Of a stretch of 64,000 nucleotides of DNA, positions 1 through 17,740 are shown piece by piece. This stretch comes from Coffea arabica (lineage: Eukaryota > Streptophyta > Magnoliopsida > Gentianales > Rubiaceae): positions 3,844,001 through 3,908,000 of the forward strand of contig NC_092329.1 in assembly GCF_036785885.1 (NCBI RefSeq), written 5' to 3'. Position numbers and translations under genes: made by a program. Positions within the stretch are counted from its first letter, which is position 1. The number at the start of each line of letters is the position of its first letter. Under the pieces are notes generated by a model. That model was not told where the DNA came from. It saw only the letters and a list, made by a program, of their open reading frames with translations, and made no database searches.

Positions 1-1
1 A

Positions 2-6652
<6,651 letters not shown>

Positions 6653-6968
6653 CGGTTTTTATTGATTCATTTTCAATTATAAAGTACCGGGGAACTTGAT
6701 TAATTTGTAAATCAAAATGTACATAATAGACGCACTTTGGATTTCTAAAAGCTCATTTAAGGACATGTACAAATGTTTTGGGAGGACATGTACAAATGTT
6801 TTGGGAAAAAGCATTTTTGAAGACATTGATCAGAAAGAACTCGGGACATGTACAAAGACGTTCAACCGCCAGGACCATGACAAAACTGCTGTAGAAGCAA
6901 AGATGTAAGATACCATTTCAAAAGTATTCCTAAAATAACAGAGAGGAGATCCTCGTAACTAACATCCT
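6653..6968. other. Convergent intergenic space between IRE4-like and CSN4, with short tandem repeat
   Basis: These 316 bp separate the two stop codons and must hold both 3' ends. A 23-bp unit beginning GGACATGTACAAATG occurs at 6761 and 6784, and its first 13 bases recur at 6844. No gene is seen here. Confidence 0.75.
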
Positions 6969-9900
6969 TCAGACAGGAATTGGTAAGCCCTTCTTTGCCA
7001 TGCTATCGAGGACATCATTCAGAGCTTGGCACAGCCCAACAATCTGTCAAAAGCAGCATAATATGTCAGAACGAACAATTAAATAAAGTGAAAGCTGCCA
7101 ATCATGCATTTTATTTGAGTGACTCTGCCAGACGGCATGAAAATGACCTGACCATCTAGGAAAGGCAGGGCAACATAAGCAGAAATTTACCTGTTGATCC
7201 CACTGTTGTAATTCCTCTGAATCATCCTCAAAATGTATGACACCTTCAACCTGACAAGATGGATCCCGTATTAGAAAAGGTCATGAGAAACGGTGCATTC
7301 ATAATTTCTGAGCTTCGATGGGCATGAGCGAGGTTGTGCAATAACAAACAAATGAAAGAGAAATGTAGAAATGTAGAGAACTCCTCGTCGCTGAAAAAGA
7401 TGTAGGATCTACCTGGTCAATAGATCCCCTCATTCGATCTTCACATATCATTCTTGAAGCAATTTTCTCAGCCTGAAAAGAAAATACAACATAGGTTCCG
7501 AGGGCCAGAAGACATGTAGGTTTATACACACGTACCTATGCACTAAGAATTCTACAGATTAAATAGTGTAAAATAATTGCATTAAACCCGTTGAGAAGAT
7601 GCAAACAACACTTGAAAATGCTGGCTACTATTTTCCAATGAGATTAATTGACTGCATATTCCAATGACATATATAATCAAGAATTCTCCAACATAGGTGG
7701 GGATAGCCTCTGTACTTCAATGAATGAATACAAAATGAACTCCAAAATAACCACTAACGAGCAAACACACCTAGAAAACATAGAAATTGACGAGAATGGC
7801 ACCAAATACTTGAAATTGGCAGAAAGAAACAGACCTTTTGAGGAGCAATGCCCAGCAAGGTCCCTAACTCATCAAAGCTATTTCAAAGAGACAATGCAAA
7901 ACCACATAAGCACATGTAGATACAAATACAACAACAGGATATATTGAAAGCAAAAAGAAAGTTGAAAAATTTGTAAATAGTAGGAGTAATATCAAATGGT
8001 TTTTCCACCTTATATTTGTGTAGAGTTTACTAGCACTCAAGAGATTGTGTTCAATCATAGCACGATCCAGGACAGTAAAATTGTCGGGCAGAAGCGCTTT
8101 CTGCAATAAATTTACACAATCCAGGGATCAAAGCAGTAATTAGAAACAGCTGCATCTAGCATCACATCCAAACCACCAATTAGAAAGTAAGTTAGACCTG
8201 ATGTGGTTTCAGCTCTTCTGCAAAAGCATCAATTTCTGGTTTTCTCAAAATCCTCTCCAAATAAACCTAGAATCAATGTTAAAAATCAAAAGACAAACAT
8301 AAAGGAAATGAAAAGGTAGAAGACAACAAAGAACTACATGCCTTGATATGCAAATCTACTGCATCACATTATTATGCTTATGAATCAGATAACATGCAAG
8401 TTTCAATAACGTTTACAGGAAAACAAGTTGTAGAAAATACCTTCTGTAAGATTGGATAAATCTTCAACTTGGAGCACCGTTCATCCTGCAACAAGGTAAT
8501 GAAATTTTAGGGGAGGAAAAAAGATGAAAGGAGTCAAAGGCCCATCAGAAGCACTAATTTTGGCAAAACGACTCATCTCATTATTATTATCACATCGTAC
8601 TAGCCTAATTTTAGTAACTACTCAAAGCTTATTCATAAGTTTCTTATAGGAGAAACATTGTTCGATCCCAACAACTATGACTACAAAGATAGATGTTATA
8701 GACAGTATTCTACCCACAACGTTGAGGCAAAACATATCTTTTCAAGTGATGAAAATCAGGGCTTGACCCTCTTCTGTAAAGATAAATCGGAAGTAAAGTA
8801 GCAGAAGAACTTTTGAAGAAATAGAGGAAACTTATAAAAGTGATAATAGCAAAACCCCATTTTCCTTTGATTGTAGACACAATTTCAGAGAAGGATACCA
8901 TGTACTGATTGTTCAACACGAGAATACAAAGATGAAATTTGCTGTGTAAAACATATCTTTTCAGGCTATGAAAATTAAGGGTTAACTGTCTTTGCCTGTA
9001 AAGATACATCAGAAATAAAGTGGCAGAAGAAATTTTGAAGAAATAGAGGAAACTTGTAAAAGTGATAATAGTAAAACCCCATTTTCCTTTGACCATATCT
9101 CATGAAAAATCAAGAGGTATATATTAGACACAATCTCAGAGAATGATACCATATACTGATTGTTTAACATGATAATGCAAAGATGAAATTTGTCTGGTTA
9201 AAAGAAAGAGCAGGAACCCTATCACGTTAACACAGGGATTAACCCCTTAGGGTAATTAAGCCTAACCAAATTCAAAACAAAGCATATAGAAAGCTCATGC
9301 AATCTAGTTTCTCATTATTATTAACCTTGTACAATGTGGCAAGAACACGTGAACGCTGAGGACCTGCTGCAGCCAAAATTGTGCATGTCACAGCAGCTGC
9401 TAGAGCTTGCTCCAACGCTTCTTCATCAAGCTCTCTGCAACAAAAATCATACTCATGAAGCACATACACAATACCAGTATAGATGTTCCAGAATCACTAC
9501 GAAAAAGAATGAATCAAAGTCTCATGAGAGAGATTTTTATTAAGGCTTGTATATTCTTGAGGACATTCAGTATCTATTTCCCAATGCAAATCACCCCTTT
9601 TTACATCTAATTCTTAAAGTACAAATGTTGACAATTATCTGTATGCAGATTTGGCTTCAAGGAGGCAGTTTAAGTCTAGAAAACTTACTCATCCCCAATT
9701 TGCCGCTTCTCTATTTGGGAAATGTCATAATAACGTAGAGCAGCTTCCAAAAATTTTCTTTTCAGATCAAGAACCCTAGCATAGCAAACCTGGTACAATC
9801 AAGATACAATGATTAAAGCATAATAATGTCGTTTCCAGCCAAAAGATATTCTTAACATCAGATAATGTCTACCTTGTACTGCAAATTCAACACTTCGTGT

Positions 9901-12900
9901 CCACTGTTGCTAACCAAAAATGAAGCTTTGTTGATAAAGGCTTCTGCATTAACAGCATCATCATCCTGTCCAGGTAACCATGAATGCAGTTATGGCAGAT
10001 TGATTCCACGCAATGACCATGCAGACAAGCTACCAAGACAGATGCATAAAAAGGCTCAATTGTGAAGCCAAATGTCAATGGCAAGACCAATTTGGCTATT
10101 CTTTTTGAGATCAGGTAAAATGCTTTCCTAGATCATCCATCATGGTAAAAAAGAATCCAATATGTGAAGGAAATGATGAAAACATCAATTGAATGTCTCC
10201 TCCATCAATTTAAAGAACATATGCTTTCGGAAAATGAATATTGTGATAAGCAGAGAGAAGTACAGAGGTTTGTGAGATTGACAAAGTTTCCAAACTGCAG
10301 TGATGCAATACGTTTGCACTAACAAAGTGTAGCATCATGTGGACAACTATCCCAGAATATCATAGTGATTGCGCAAACAAACATGCATTTCTTTGAGATT
10401 TATTGCACGCTCGCAGCTACTGAGACAGCAGATATTTGCCAGCATAAATCCAGTGAAAGCTGCATCCCATTGACTCAATGCAAAGGGTTTAATGAGGCAA
10501 ATACTCAACAAGGAGTCAACCTGTGCCCAGTCCAACTCATTAGTGAATCCGCTCACAATGCCTTGACCAGACAAGCCTTCAAAAGATAAGAAAACAATGC
10601 CAGTCCTTTCACTGTTACCTGGGAGTAGAAGGCTAGCTACTCTATACAGTGATTCATGTAAAAGAGGAACGCCAGGGTTTGGCATTGTGACCCCCCAAAG
10701 TTCCTGTCCAAAAACAATTGCATACTTTTTTGTTTCTTTTTTGGTTCATTTTCATAACATTATTCTTTTTGGCAGTAGATGGCTAGCTACTCTATACAGT
10801 GATTCATGCGAGAGTGGAACTATCTGGGTTTGGTATTGGAGCCCCAAAGTTCCTGTCCCAAAAACAGTAGCACACTTTTATTTGTTGGGTTCATTTTCAT
10901 AACAAATTTTTTCTCTTTTGTTCTTCACGCATTTGAATTGCATGAATCCAAATAGCAGATACATAAATACAACTGCTGTACGAGGTACATATCTGTACAA
11001 ACAATAATTGATACTTGGAACTAATTCTTTAAGTCCCGTATTTGTAATTGTTCTAAGATCCAGCTGATTTTTGGAAAATATTAATTATTTTTTTAAAGTG
11101 ACAATGATTGTGCCAGTTTCAAGTCAGATTTCAGTAATAGTTACAGTTTCATGCGTCCTAGGATCTCCAGGTAACCAACCCCCTGCACAGCTTTCATCAA
11201 GTTCAAGGACACTTGACGCACATCCTGTCTAAAATAAGTTATTTACTAGATTCCACACTTTGTATCAGCACATATATGTATGTGTAAATAGTTACAAGTA
11301 ACTAAATCTACTAACAAATAGAACAAGTACCTCAAGGTAAAGACGGGCAATTTGTACACACTTTGATAGCTTGAATGTATCATCAATCACTCTAGAAAGG
11401 CAGCAGAGAAGCAGAAAATTAGCTTTTGCAGATTAACCGAGATACCTGGTAGTTGTACTGTAATTGTTAAAATTGTTAACAAACCTCATTGCAGAATCTA
11501 GATCAATGCCGCTCAGCATCTGTGCAGCTTTTGACCACAATTGTTCAGATTCATATAACTCTGCAAGCTTCTCTCGGATTATCAGCACCTATAACCCATT
11601 TTTATGAGGCACATTCAGCAAAAGGGATAAATCCAACCATATAAACCACATCAATGAATAAGCGTCTGTGTTGTGCAATTCAATATTGTCAAAGAACGAA
11701 AAAGTAAACAAAGAGAAGAGGATGAGTGATGGACATATTAGACATACAACAAATTTTATCTCCCAGCAGTTACTGATTACCACCACCTTATGACTCAAAA
11801 GATTTGAACAGTAAAAAGCAACCACACAATACTCCTAGTGAGAATATGAAGCTATGCATACAGTAGACATGTTTTAAAACTAATTGGACACCACCAGCTA
11901 AACCTCCCTTAGACATTCGTGGGCAAGGAGAATCAAAAGAATAAATAGAGATCAGCATCATAATTCAGTCAAGTGATAAAGCCACTAAACAAGACGCAGA
12001 TGTAAGAAGAACCGATGCAAACAGCAATTCTAGCATTTCTGGTACACAAACAAATACCACAGGTGCTAAAGAGTAATTCGTTAGAACAATTCCTTTCCAA
12101 TCAGGAACATTAGTACTATTCACACAGCAAAAGCCAAATCTCATGATAATGTTTCACTTTCATGCATTTTGATTAAACATGGATAAAATACATCAACAGT
12201 TAAGAAACAAAACTTTTGATGCCTAAATACCCCTAAAATTTCCCATCCCCTAGCCATGAAGTCCTCTATTCCCCAATAACTCTACTGTCGTAAGTTTAAC
12301 CAGCTTTGTGTGCACTATGTCTTCCTAAAAAAGAATCCAAAAGGATGAAGAAACACTTGAGTGAGGCAATCAGCAGCTTCATTCTAGGCCTAATTAAATC
12401 AGGTTAATTATACAAGCAATTTCATCACAAATAGATAACGAGAACAAAAAGTAGACGTTAATTCTACAATAACCAAAGCACGAAATTTCAGTTTCAATTC
12501 CCGACCGAAAGCAGCATTGAGGACAATCCTGGTAAACATACTATCACTAAATCGAAACCTGTTCCTCAAAGGACACAACGCGAGGCTGAATCTGATTAAG
12601 AGCATAATGCGCAATCTCCTTTTGTGCCTCTGGCTCCAAATTCCTAAGCTCTTGCGCGAACGTCAGCAAAAGCTGCCTCGATACAACCAGAGGTACATCG
12701 TCCGATAACACTGAAAATTTTTTCACAAAATTCATGAAAAACTAAGTAAATAAAATCATCAAACCTAGAAAATTAAAACGCAACCCAAACTCAATAGAAT
12801 GTCGACATCGACTGTGTGTTTACTGTGATCGATGAACTTTTTGGCTTGTGCGGCATCGTTTGAGGCGAGTACGGTGGAGAGAATGTGCTTGTACTGCTCG

Positions 12901-12953
12901 ATTTTTTGCCTCTGATCACTGATCCCAGAGGCGCTAGCGAATGCCTTCTCCAT
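6969..12953 (-). CDS. CSN4: COP9 signalosome complex subunit 4
   Basis: Fourteen exons on the minus strand, in coding order: 12953-12824, 12710-12559, 11588-11485, 11391-11331, 9965-9873, 9789-9689, 9434-9326, 8485-8441, 8266-8198, 8100-8009, 7877-7835, 7472-7413, 7250-7191, 7043-6969. They total 1,194 nt and encode 397 residues, the length I know for Arabidopsis CSN4. Recognisable stretches include ISDQRQKIEQYKHILS at the start, PRVVSFEEQ, EQALAAAVTCTILAAAGPQR and DRAMIEHNLLSASKLYTNI. The C-terminal half is the PCI domain that assembles CSN and lid subunits. CSN removes NEDD8 from cullins in the nucleus; CSN4 is a structural subunit, not the MPN+ catalytic one. The start at 12953 is the first ATG and gives the standard N-terminus. 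No break was found. Confidence 0.96.
8728..9191. repeat. Imperfect tandem repeat in a CSN4 intron (about 220-250 bp unit)
   Basis: Unit 1 (from 8728) and unit 2 (from 8947) begin with AAACATATCTTTTCA and run in parallel to ...AAAGATGAAATTT, ending at 8940 and 9191. Offset is 219 at the start and 251 at the end, because unit 2 carries about 32 extra bases near 9090-9125. It lies in the intron between exons 7 and 8. Confidence 0.85.
10632..10904. repeat. Imperfect tandem repeat, 150-bp offset, in a CSN4 intron
   Basis: GCTAGCTACTCTATACAGTG occurs at 10632 and again at 10782, followed in both by a matching tract ending near TTCATTTTCATAACA. It lies in the long intron (9966-11330) between exons 4 and 5. 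No coding content. Confidence 0.85.
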
Positions 12954-14302
12954 AGTTCTCCGTCGTCGTTAGCCTAGGGTTTAGACTTCAGAGATTTCCG
13001 AGATTTTGGTGTTTTGCTTTTCTAGTAAGATTGTGGAGTAGTAAGGAATAAACCGGGGAGACATTTGAGCAAGCGAGGTTTTTATAGGACAAGGTGGTGC
13101 AGAATGGGATGCAAAATAATAAATTTGGATTTGATCTTACCTTTCCTTTTCGTTTCCTTAATTGTAAAATTTAAATGGTCATTTTGTACTAAAATGCAAA
13201 ACAAAATAAATTGTTTACACAGTTCACAAAAACCCAAAGAATTAGCATTCATTAATTAATTGGCCATTAATTTTTTGTTAACAATGCTTGGACTCATTTA
13301 ACTCATGTTAAAAGATTTTACCCCAAAAAAAAATGGTAAAAAGATGAAAAATGTACACATCAGTTTAATTACAACTTTATGTAAAGCAGATCGTCATAAA
13401 TTTAATAAAAAAGTATTTTTATCTAATTAAAAATGATTAAGGGGTTATAAAGGAGGTGTCTTTAATAAATAATGAGGTGCCAATGCCATTAACATTTGCC
13501 AAGACAAAGAAATAGAAGAAAAAACAAATAGTTTTTAATATGTTCTTACCCTGACGCTGACGCCAGCCAAATAAACAGACAACTAGAGATTTTTCCCACT
13601 TCTGCTGATTCGCCGGATCACCCCCTCCTGGTGTGCCCGCCCTCCTTCTTCCGCCACTGCCTTTTTCTTCTCATCGCCTTTCTGTCTCTCTGTTCTATTA
13701 TCTATACGGTAACGATCTCTTTGTTTCTTAATTTGTCTTTATTTTTAACAGGAATCAACAAAATTTTCAGTTCAATACTGTTACAGAGCCACTCTAACCA
13801 TCCCCACCTCCGCTATTAAAGGTAAGAAATGCTTCCTGGGAGTTATTTTTTTCCTGCCGGAAGTTTCTTATGTGTGCTGACAAATATAACTTTTTGGAGC
13901 CTCGAACGTTGAGATGATTATTGCCTGAGATCCAAAAGTTTGGATTGCAAAAGGTTTTTGGATAGCACTGGTATTAAGATAGTCTTTGATACCTGGTTAA
14001 GTGGGTAGTAGATCCAAGAAAGCAACTTTTTATATCTAATGACCTTTTCTTTTTGGATAATTTCTTTTCATGTTAATAGTTCATTTTAGAGCTTCAATTT
14101 GCATTCAAAAACCACTATCCGTTAATGGGTTCAAATTGGAAAATCTTGTTTTTGAAGTTTGGATTACATCTAGTAGTCATATAGTTGTGTGCCTTATGCA
14201 TGCAATGCATGTGTCTCTGGTCCTAATTTCTTCATACGGATGGAAATTGCGATTATTTGGTTTTCATTTAATTGTTTCTTGTTGCTTTTAGGTGTAAGTA
14301 CC
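12954..14302. promoter_or_regulatory. Shared divergent promoter region of CSN4 and the SPT small-subunit gene, with 5' leader exon and intron of the latter
   Basis: CSN4 reads left from 12953 and the SPT small-subunit gene reads right from 14303, so both promoters lie here. A likely non-coding first exon of the right-hand gene ends at 13821 (AAAG then GTAAGAAAT). A 5' leader intron runs 13822-14291, and the coding exon resumes just before the ATG. The transcription starts are not visible from sequence. Confidence 0.6.
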
Positions 14303-16226
14303 ATGAACTGGATTCAACGCAAGATTTATCTGTATAATGTTACTTTTGGACTCTACATGTTGGATTGGTGGGAGCGTTATCTCTTCAGTATCCTTCATTC
14401 GCTTCAACTTTAGAAACTTGATATGCTTGATTTATACTCTACGCTTGCTCATGTAAGATTGTCCAAAATTGCTCATACTTGCACAATCCGGTGCTGCTGA
14501 AATTGGTGAATTTGGTAACTGTCTTGATCAAATCTTGTTCTGGTCAATGTCATCCTGAGATATGACATGGCCAATCATGTCATTCAAAAGGAGTTGTAGT
14601 CATTGCCTCCTGAAAATGATGTTTGGAACCGGGGGTGGTGCAAGTAGTTAGGCCTGGTGGTTAAGTTCTGGTTATAAACTTATGATAGTGTTGATGGATG
14701 ATTTTTATTTTTTATTTTAGCATTCGATTGACAAATGTTTTAAAATGCTGTCCCAACTACCAGAGTTTGTAGAAAATGAAAGTGCGTATCTTTTTTACTG
14801 TTTAAGCTTGTACGAGCAGTGATGAATATATTAGTTAAGGCAGTACAGTGCTCAAGGTCATTCTTCTGAAGGTTTGTATTTTGTGCAATGTTCACCTTAA
14901 TCTGAAAGATACTCTGATTATTGTGTTGATGTGGTTTATTTTCTACAACACCTCAAAGTTCATCAGTGATTTCTGTAAAAGGTAAGTCTCTGTTCTCATC
15001 ATTGTACTGCTAATATCATGGCATTTGGATTCCATTTTGTCTGTCCTTGCCTGATCAATATGTTCATGAAAACTGTAGAATATTTCCATAATTGAGACTT
15101 TTCTACATGTAAAATCATCGAACTGGTAACCATATTTTGAGACAATATACTTCTTGTTAATTAACAAAGTTACCATTTCAATGAATAAGACATGGTTGAT
15201 GTGATCTTAAAGGACCGCTATATTCTTTGAGAGAGCTTTACATTTAGTGACAAATTTTAAATGCTGTCATTTCAGAATGAAAACTCTTAATTTAGAATCA
15301 CTTTTGTTGATATATGATTTTGCATGAATTTTCTATTGGTCCAGGGCTTGCAACTTTGAAAATGTCAAGATCTTGTAGATACGGTGATAGTACAGTCCTC
15401 GTTAACGAGTTATTTGACTATTGCATTTGTTCGAACCAATCTGAGAGATAATCAGTTTTGAAGTTGCAAGAAAAACCCGTTCTTCTTTATTCCAAACTCT
15501 GTGATCTAGATTTGACGGCATGCTCTTTGACTGCTTGTAGACTTCCTATAGGGGTGATCTGGTGAAATAACTAAATCAGGTTATAGCACATACCCGCCAA
15601 GTAAGAGTCTGGTGTCTCTAATTGCAGCTAAAAGCACCTCTCTTTTAGTACTATGTCGTTGGCATCTTCTTTTCATTAGCATCATTGGGAATAACAAAAT
15701 ACCACAAAAAGCTGATTATCACTTGTTGGCATGCAACTAAAATAGACACTAGTGCTATCCAACATCACCAGACAGAATGAGAATATCTTCTTATTGTCGA
15801 CCCTAAGATGGACATGATGAAGTACTTGAATGGTTAAGAAATTCATTTAGGGATGATTAAATTGCATTTTTAGTAGTTTGGAGGTGGATCCAAGGATTTG
15901 ATTGTTATGGAGAATTGGACTTGCTGAGTGTTGCTTGCATTATTTCATCTATTTTCGTGTTTTAAAACAGGTATATTGTTAAGTTTAATTTGCAGTACAT
16001 TATCAGATACCTCTATAACAAGTTTAGGCCTGTTTTGTGAAGCAGGAAGTCATCATCTTAGGCAACTTTATCATATACAAGTGCCTCTTTTTTTTTTGGG
16101 GCTATGCAAATCGGTCTAATTAGGCTAGTGTGCTAAGATTTGTATTAGTAATTTCATAGATTCATATTCTGATTTTAGTTCTCTTCGTGGTTGTAACTTT
16201 GTATATTTTCTTTCAGGCATTTATGA
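14303..16226 (+). CDS. ssSPT: Serine palmitoyltransferase small subunit (55 residues, split over three coding exons)
   Basis: Three coding exons join in phase: 14303-14387, 14909-14981 and 16217-16226 (168 nt, 55 residues plus stop). The protein starts MNWIQRKIYLYNVTFGLYML, continues DWWERYLFNT, then a single hydrophobic helix LIIVLMWFIF, and ends ISDFCKRHL. This is the conserved plant small activating subunit of serine palmitoyltransferase, which makes the long-chain base in the endoplasmic reticulum; Arabidopsis ssSPTa is about 56 residues. Known role: it binds the LCB1/LCB2 heterodimer and strongly raises its activity. The last coding exon is only 10 nt and supplies the final residues, so the gene is easily missed by length-based gene finding. 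All junctions are GT-AG. Function call strong; a or b type not assigned. Confidence 0.9.
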
Positions 16227-17740
16227 GTTTGGTGCAATGGAGGCACCCCTATGATGCAAGGAGATTGCGCAGTATAGTTTTGAATGGATACGGGATTCTG
16301 GCATAATTATCCATTTTGTTCTGTGTTATTTGACCATGTGTTGTAGATTTTGGTCTTTTTGTTCACGGTATTGAAATTGATCGAGCTATTGTGTTTGTAC
16401 GCTGTTCCACAAAAGCAACTTGTAGCTGTGCAACAGAACCAATGATTGAACCAACGGCCCCTACACCGCAAAGGCACCAAAGATGGAGGTCAACGTTTTC
16501 TCGAACCTTACTTCCCATCAATTAGTACTCTACGTGGCTTTTTCAAATATTTTTTAATCTAGAAATGGTTTATCCCCTTGGATTTGTGACGATCCATTGC
16601 TGCTTTATGTGGCTTTTCCAAGTACCGCTGATCTAGAAGTGGTTTAGTCTCTTCTATTTTTTATGATCCAGTTGGGTCTGTCCCTTCATCATAGTGTAGA
16701 AGTAGGAGTAGGTATAGGTGTAAATTATTGATGTTTGACAAAAAAGAAAAAAAGAAAATTCCATGATTGACACGAGAGATGGATCCCATTTGGTCCTGTA
16801 CATTTTTGCCTGGGATTAGTAGCCTTTCGTTCCCTCGCAAGCTAGGTTCGTAACACTTCGATTCCAAATTGTTTGTCACAATTCGTTCTAAACGTTTTTG
16901 TTTTTTTGCCACACACTTTTTTGAAGGATTGCCACATACTTTTAGTACTTATATGTAAGCCAGTTGTAGAAGAAGCAAGGTATTTTTGCCACTTGAACTA
17001 AATTTAGAGACATTAGCGACTTTATATCCATTAATTTCCGGCTGCAGCTAGCTGATTGGATTCGCAATATCAATAGTTCGAAGGACGCATGATTGTGGGT
17101 TGAATTTTGGTGTAATGTGGGGGGGTTGGGGTTCGCCCCACGTTCTCTTTCTTTCTTTGTAATGAGTCCGAGATGGCGAAACGGAATCATGTGCTACAAA
17201 GAGATGTCAGCAAAACTGAACAAAGTGCCGATCCTTAACCTATTTTGGGTATGGTGCTTTTGTTGGTTCTTTTCATTTTTGGGCTTTTTCTGCACGGGCC
17301 TCCTGCACAAGTATTCATTATGTCTACTCTGCCTTCCCGTGGCCCTTAACCGACATGATTTAAACCCAGGAAAATTGCTGGTATATTTTAGCTGCCACGT
17401 AACCAGATAAATCCATAGCATGCCTACCATCCTTCCACGCCCACGTTCCACTCACTCCACCCCCAAACTGCCACGCCTCCACTTCCGTATCCACGTTGAT
17501 AATAACCCTTTAAATCCACGGAATAGCAAATCGTGGCCTGGTCTTATCATCTTCCGTCACCTACATAAAATATCGACTCAAGCCAAAAAAAAAAAACCCA
17601 CCCACGAACGATCATCTCTCTGCAGTCGAAGCGCGATCATTACCTGAAAATTAGCTCTCCGAACATCTCTTTAATTAAGAACTAAACTTGTTGATTTATA
17701 GAAGCTAATTGAAGTCGCAAATTAGTATTCGGCGCCAACA
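16227..17740. promoter_or_regulatory. 3' end of ssSPT gene and promoter/leader of the DUF4091 gene
   Basis: The first few hundred bases are ssSPT 3' untranslated sequence. No gene is seen to 17740. Between 17393 and 17500 the ACGT core occurs three times in a CCACGT context (near 17394, 17442 and 17491), with further CCACG motifs. These resemble bZIP/bHLH (ABRE or G-box-like) sites, probably belonging to the gene that starts at 17741. Confidence 0.5.

Noticed and set aside
7648-7947. 99-codon open frame on the plus strand
   Set aside because: It lies across a CSN4 intron and antisense to CSN4 exon 11; no domain.
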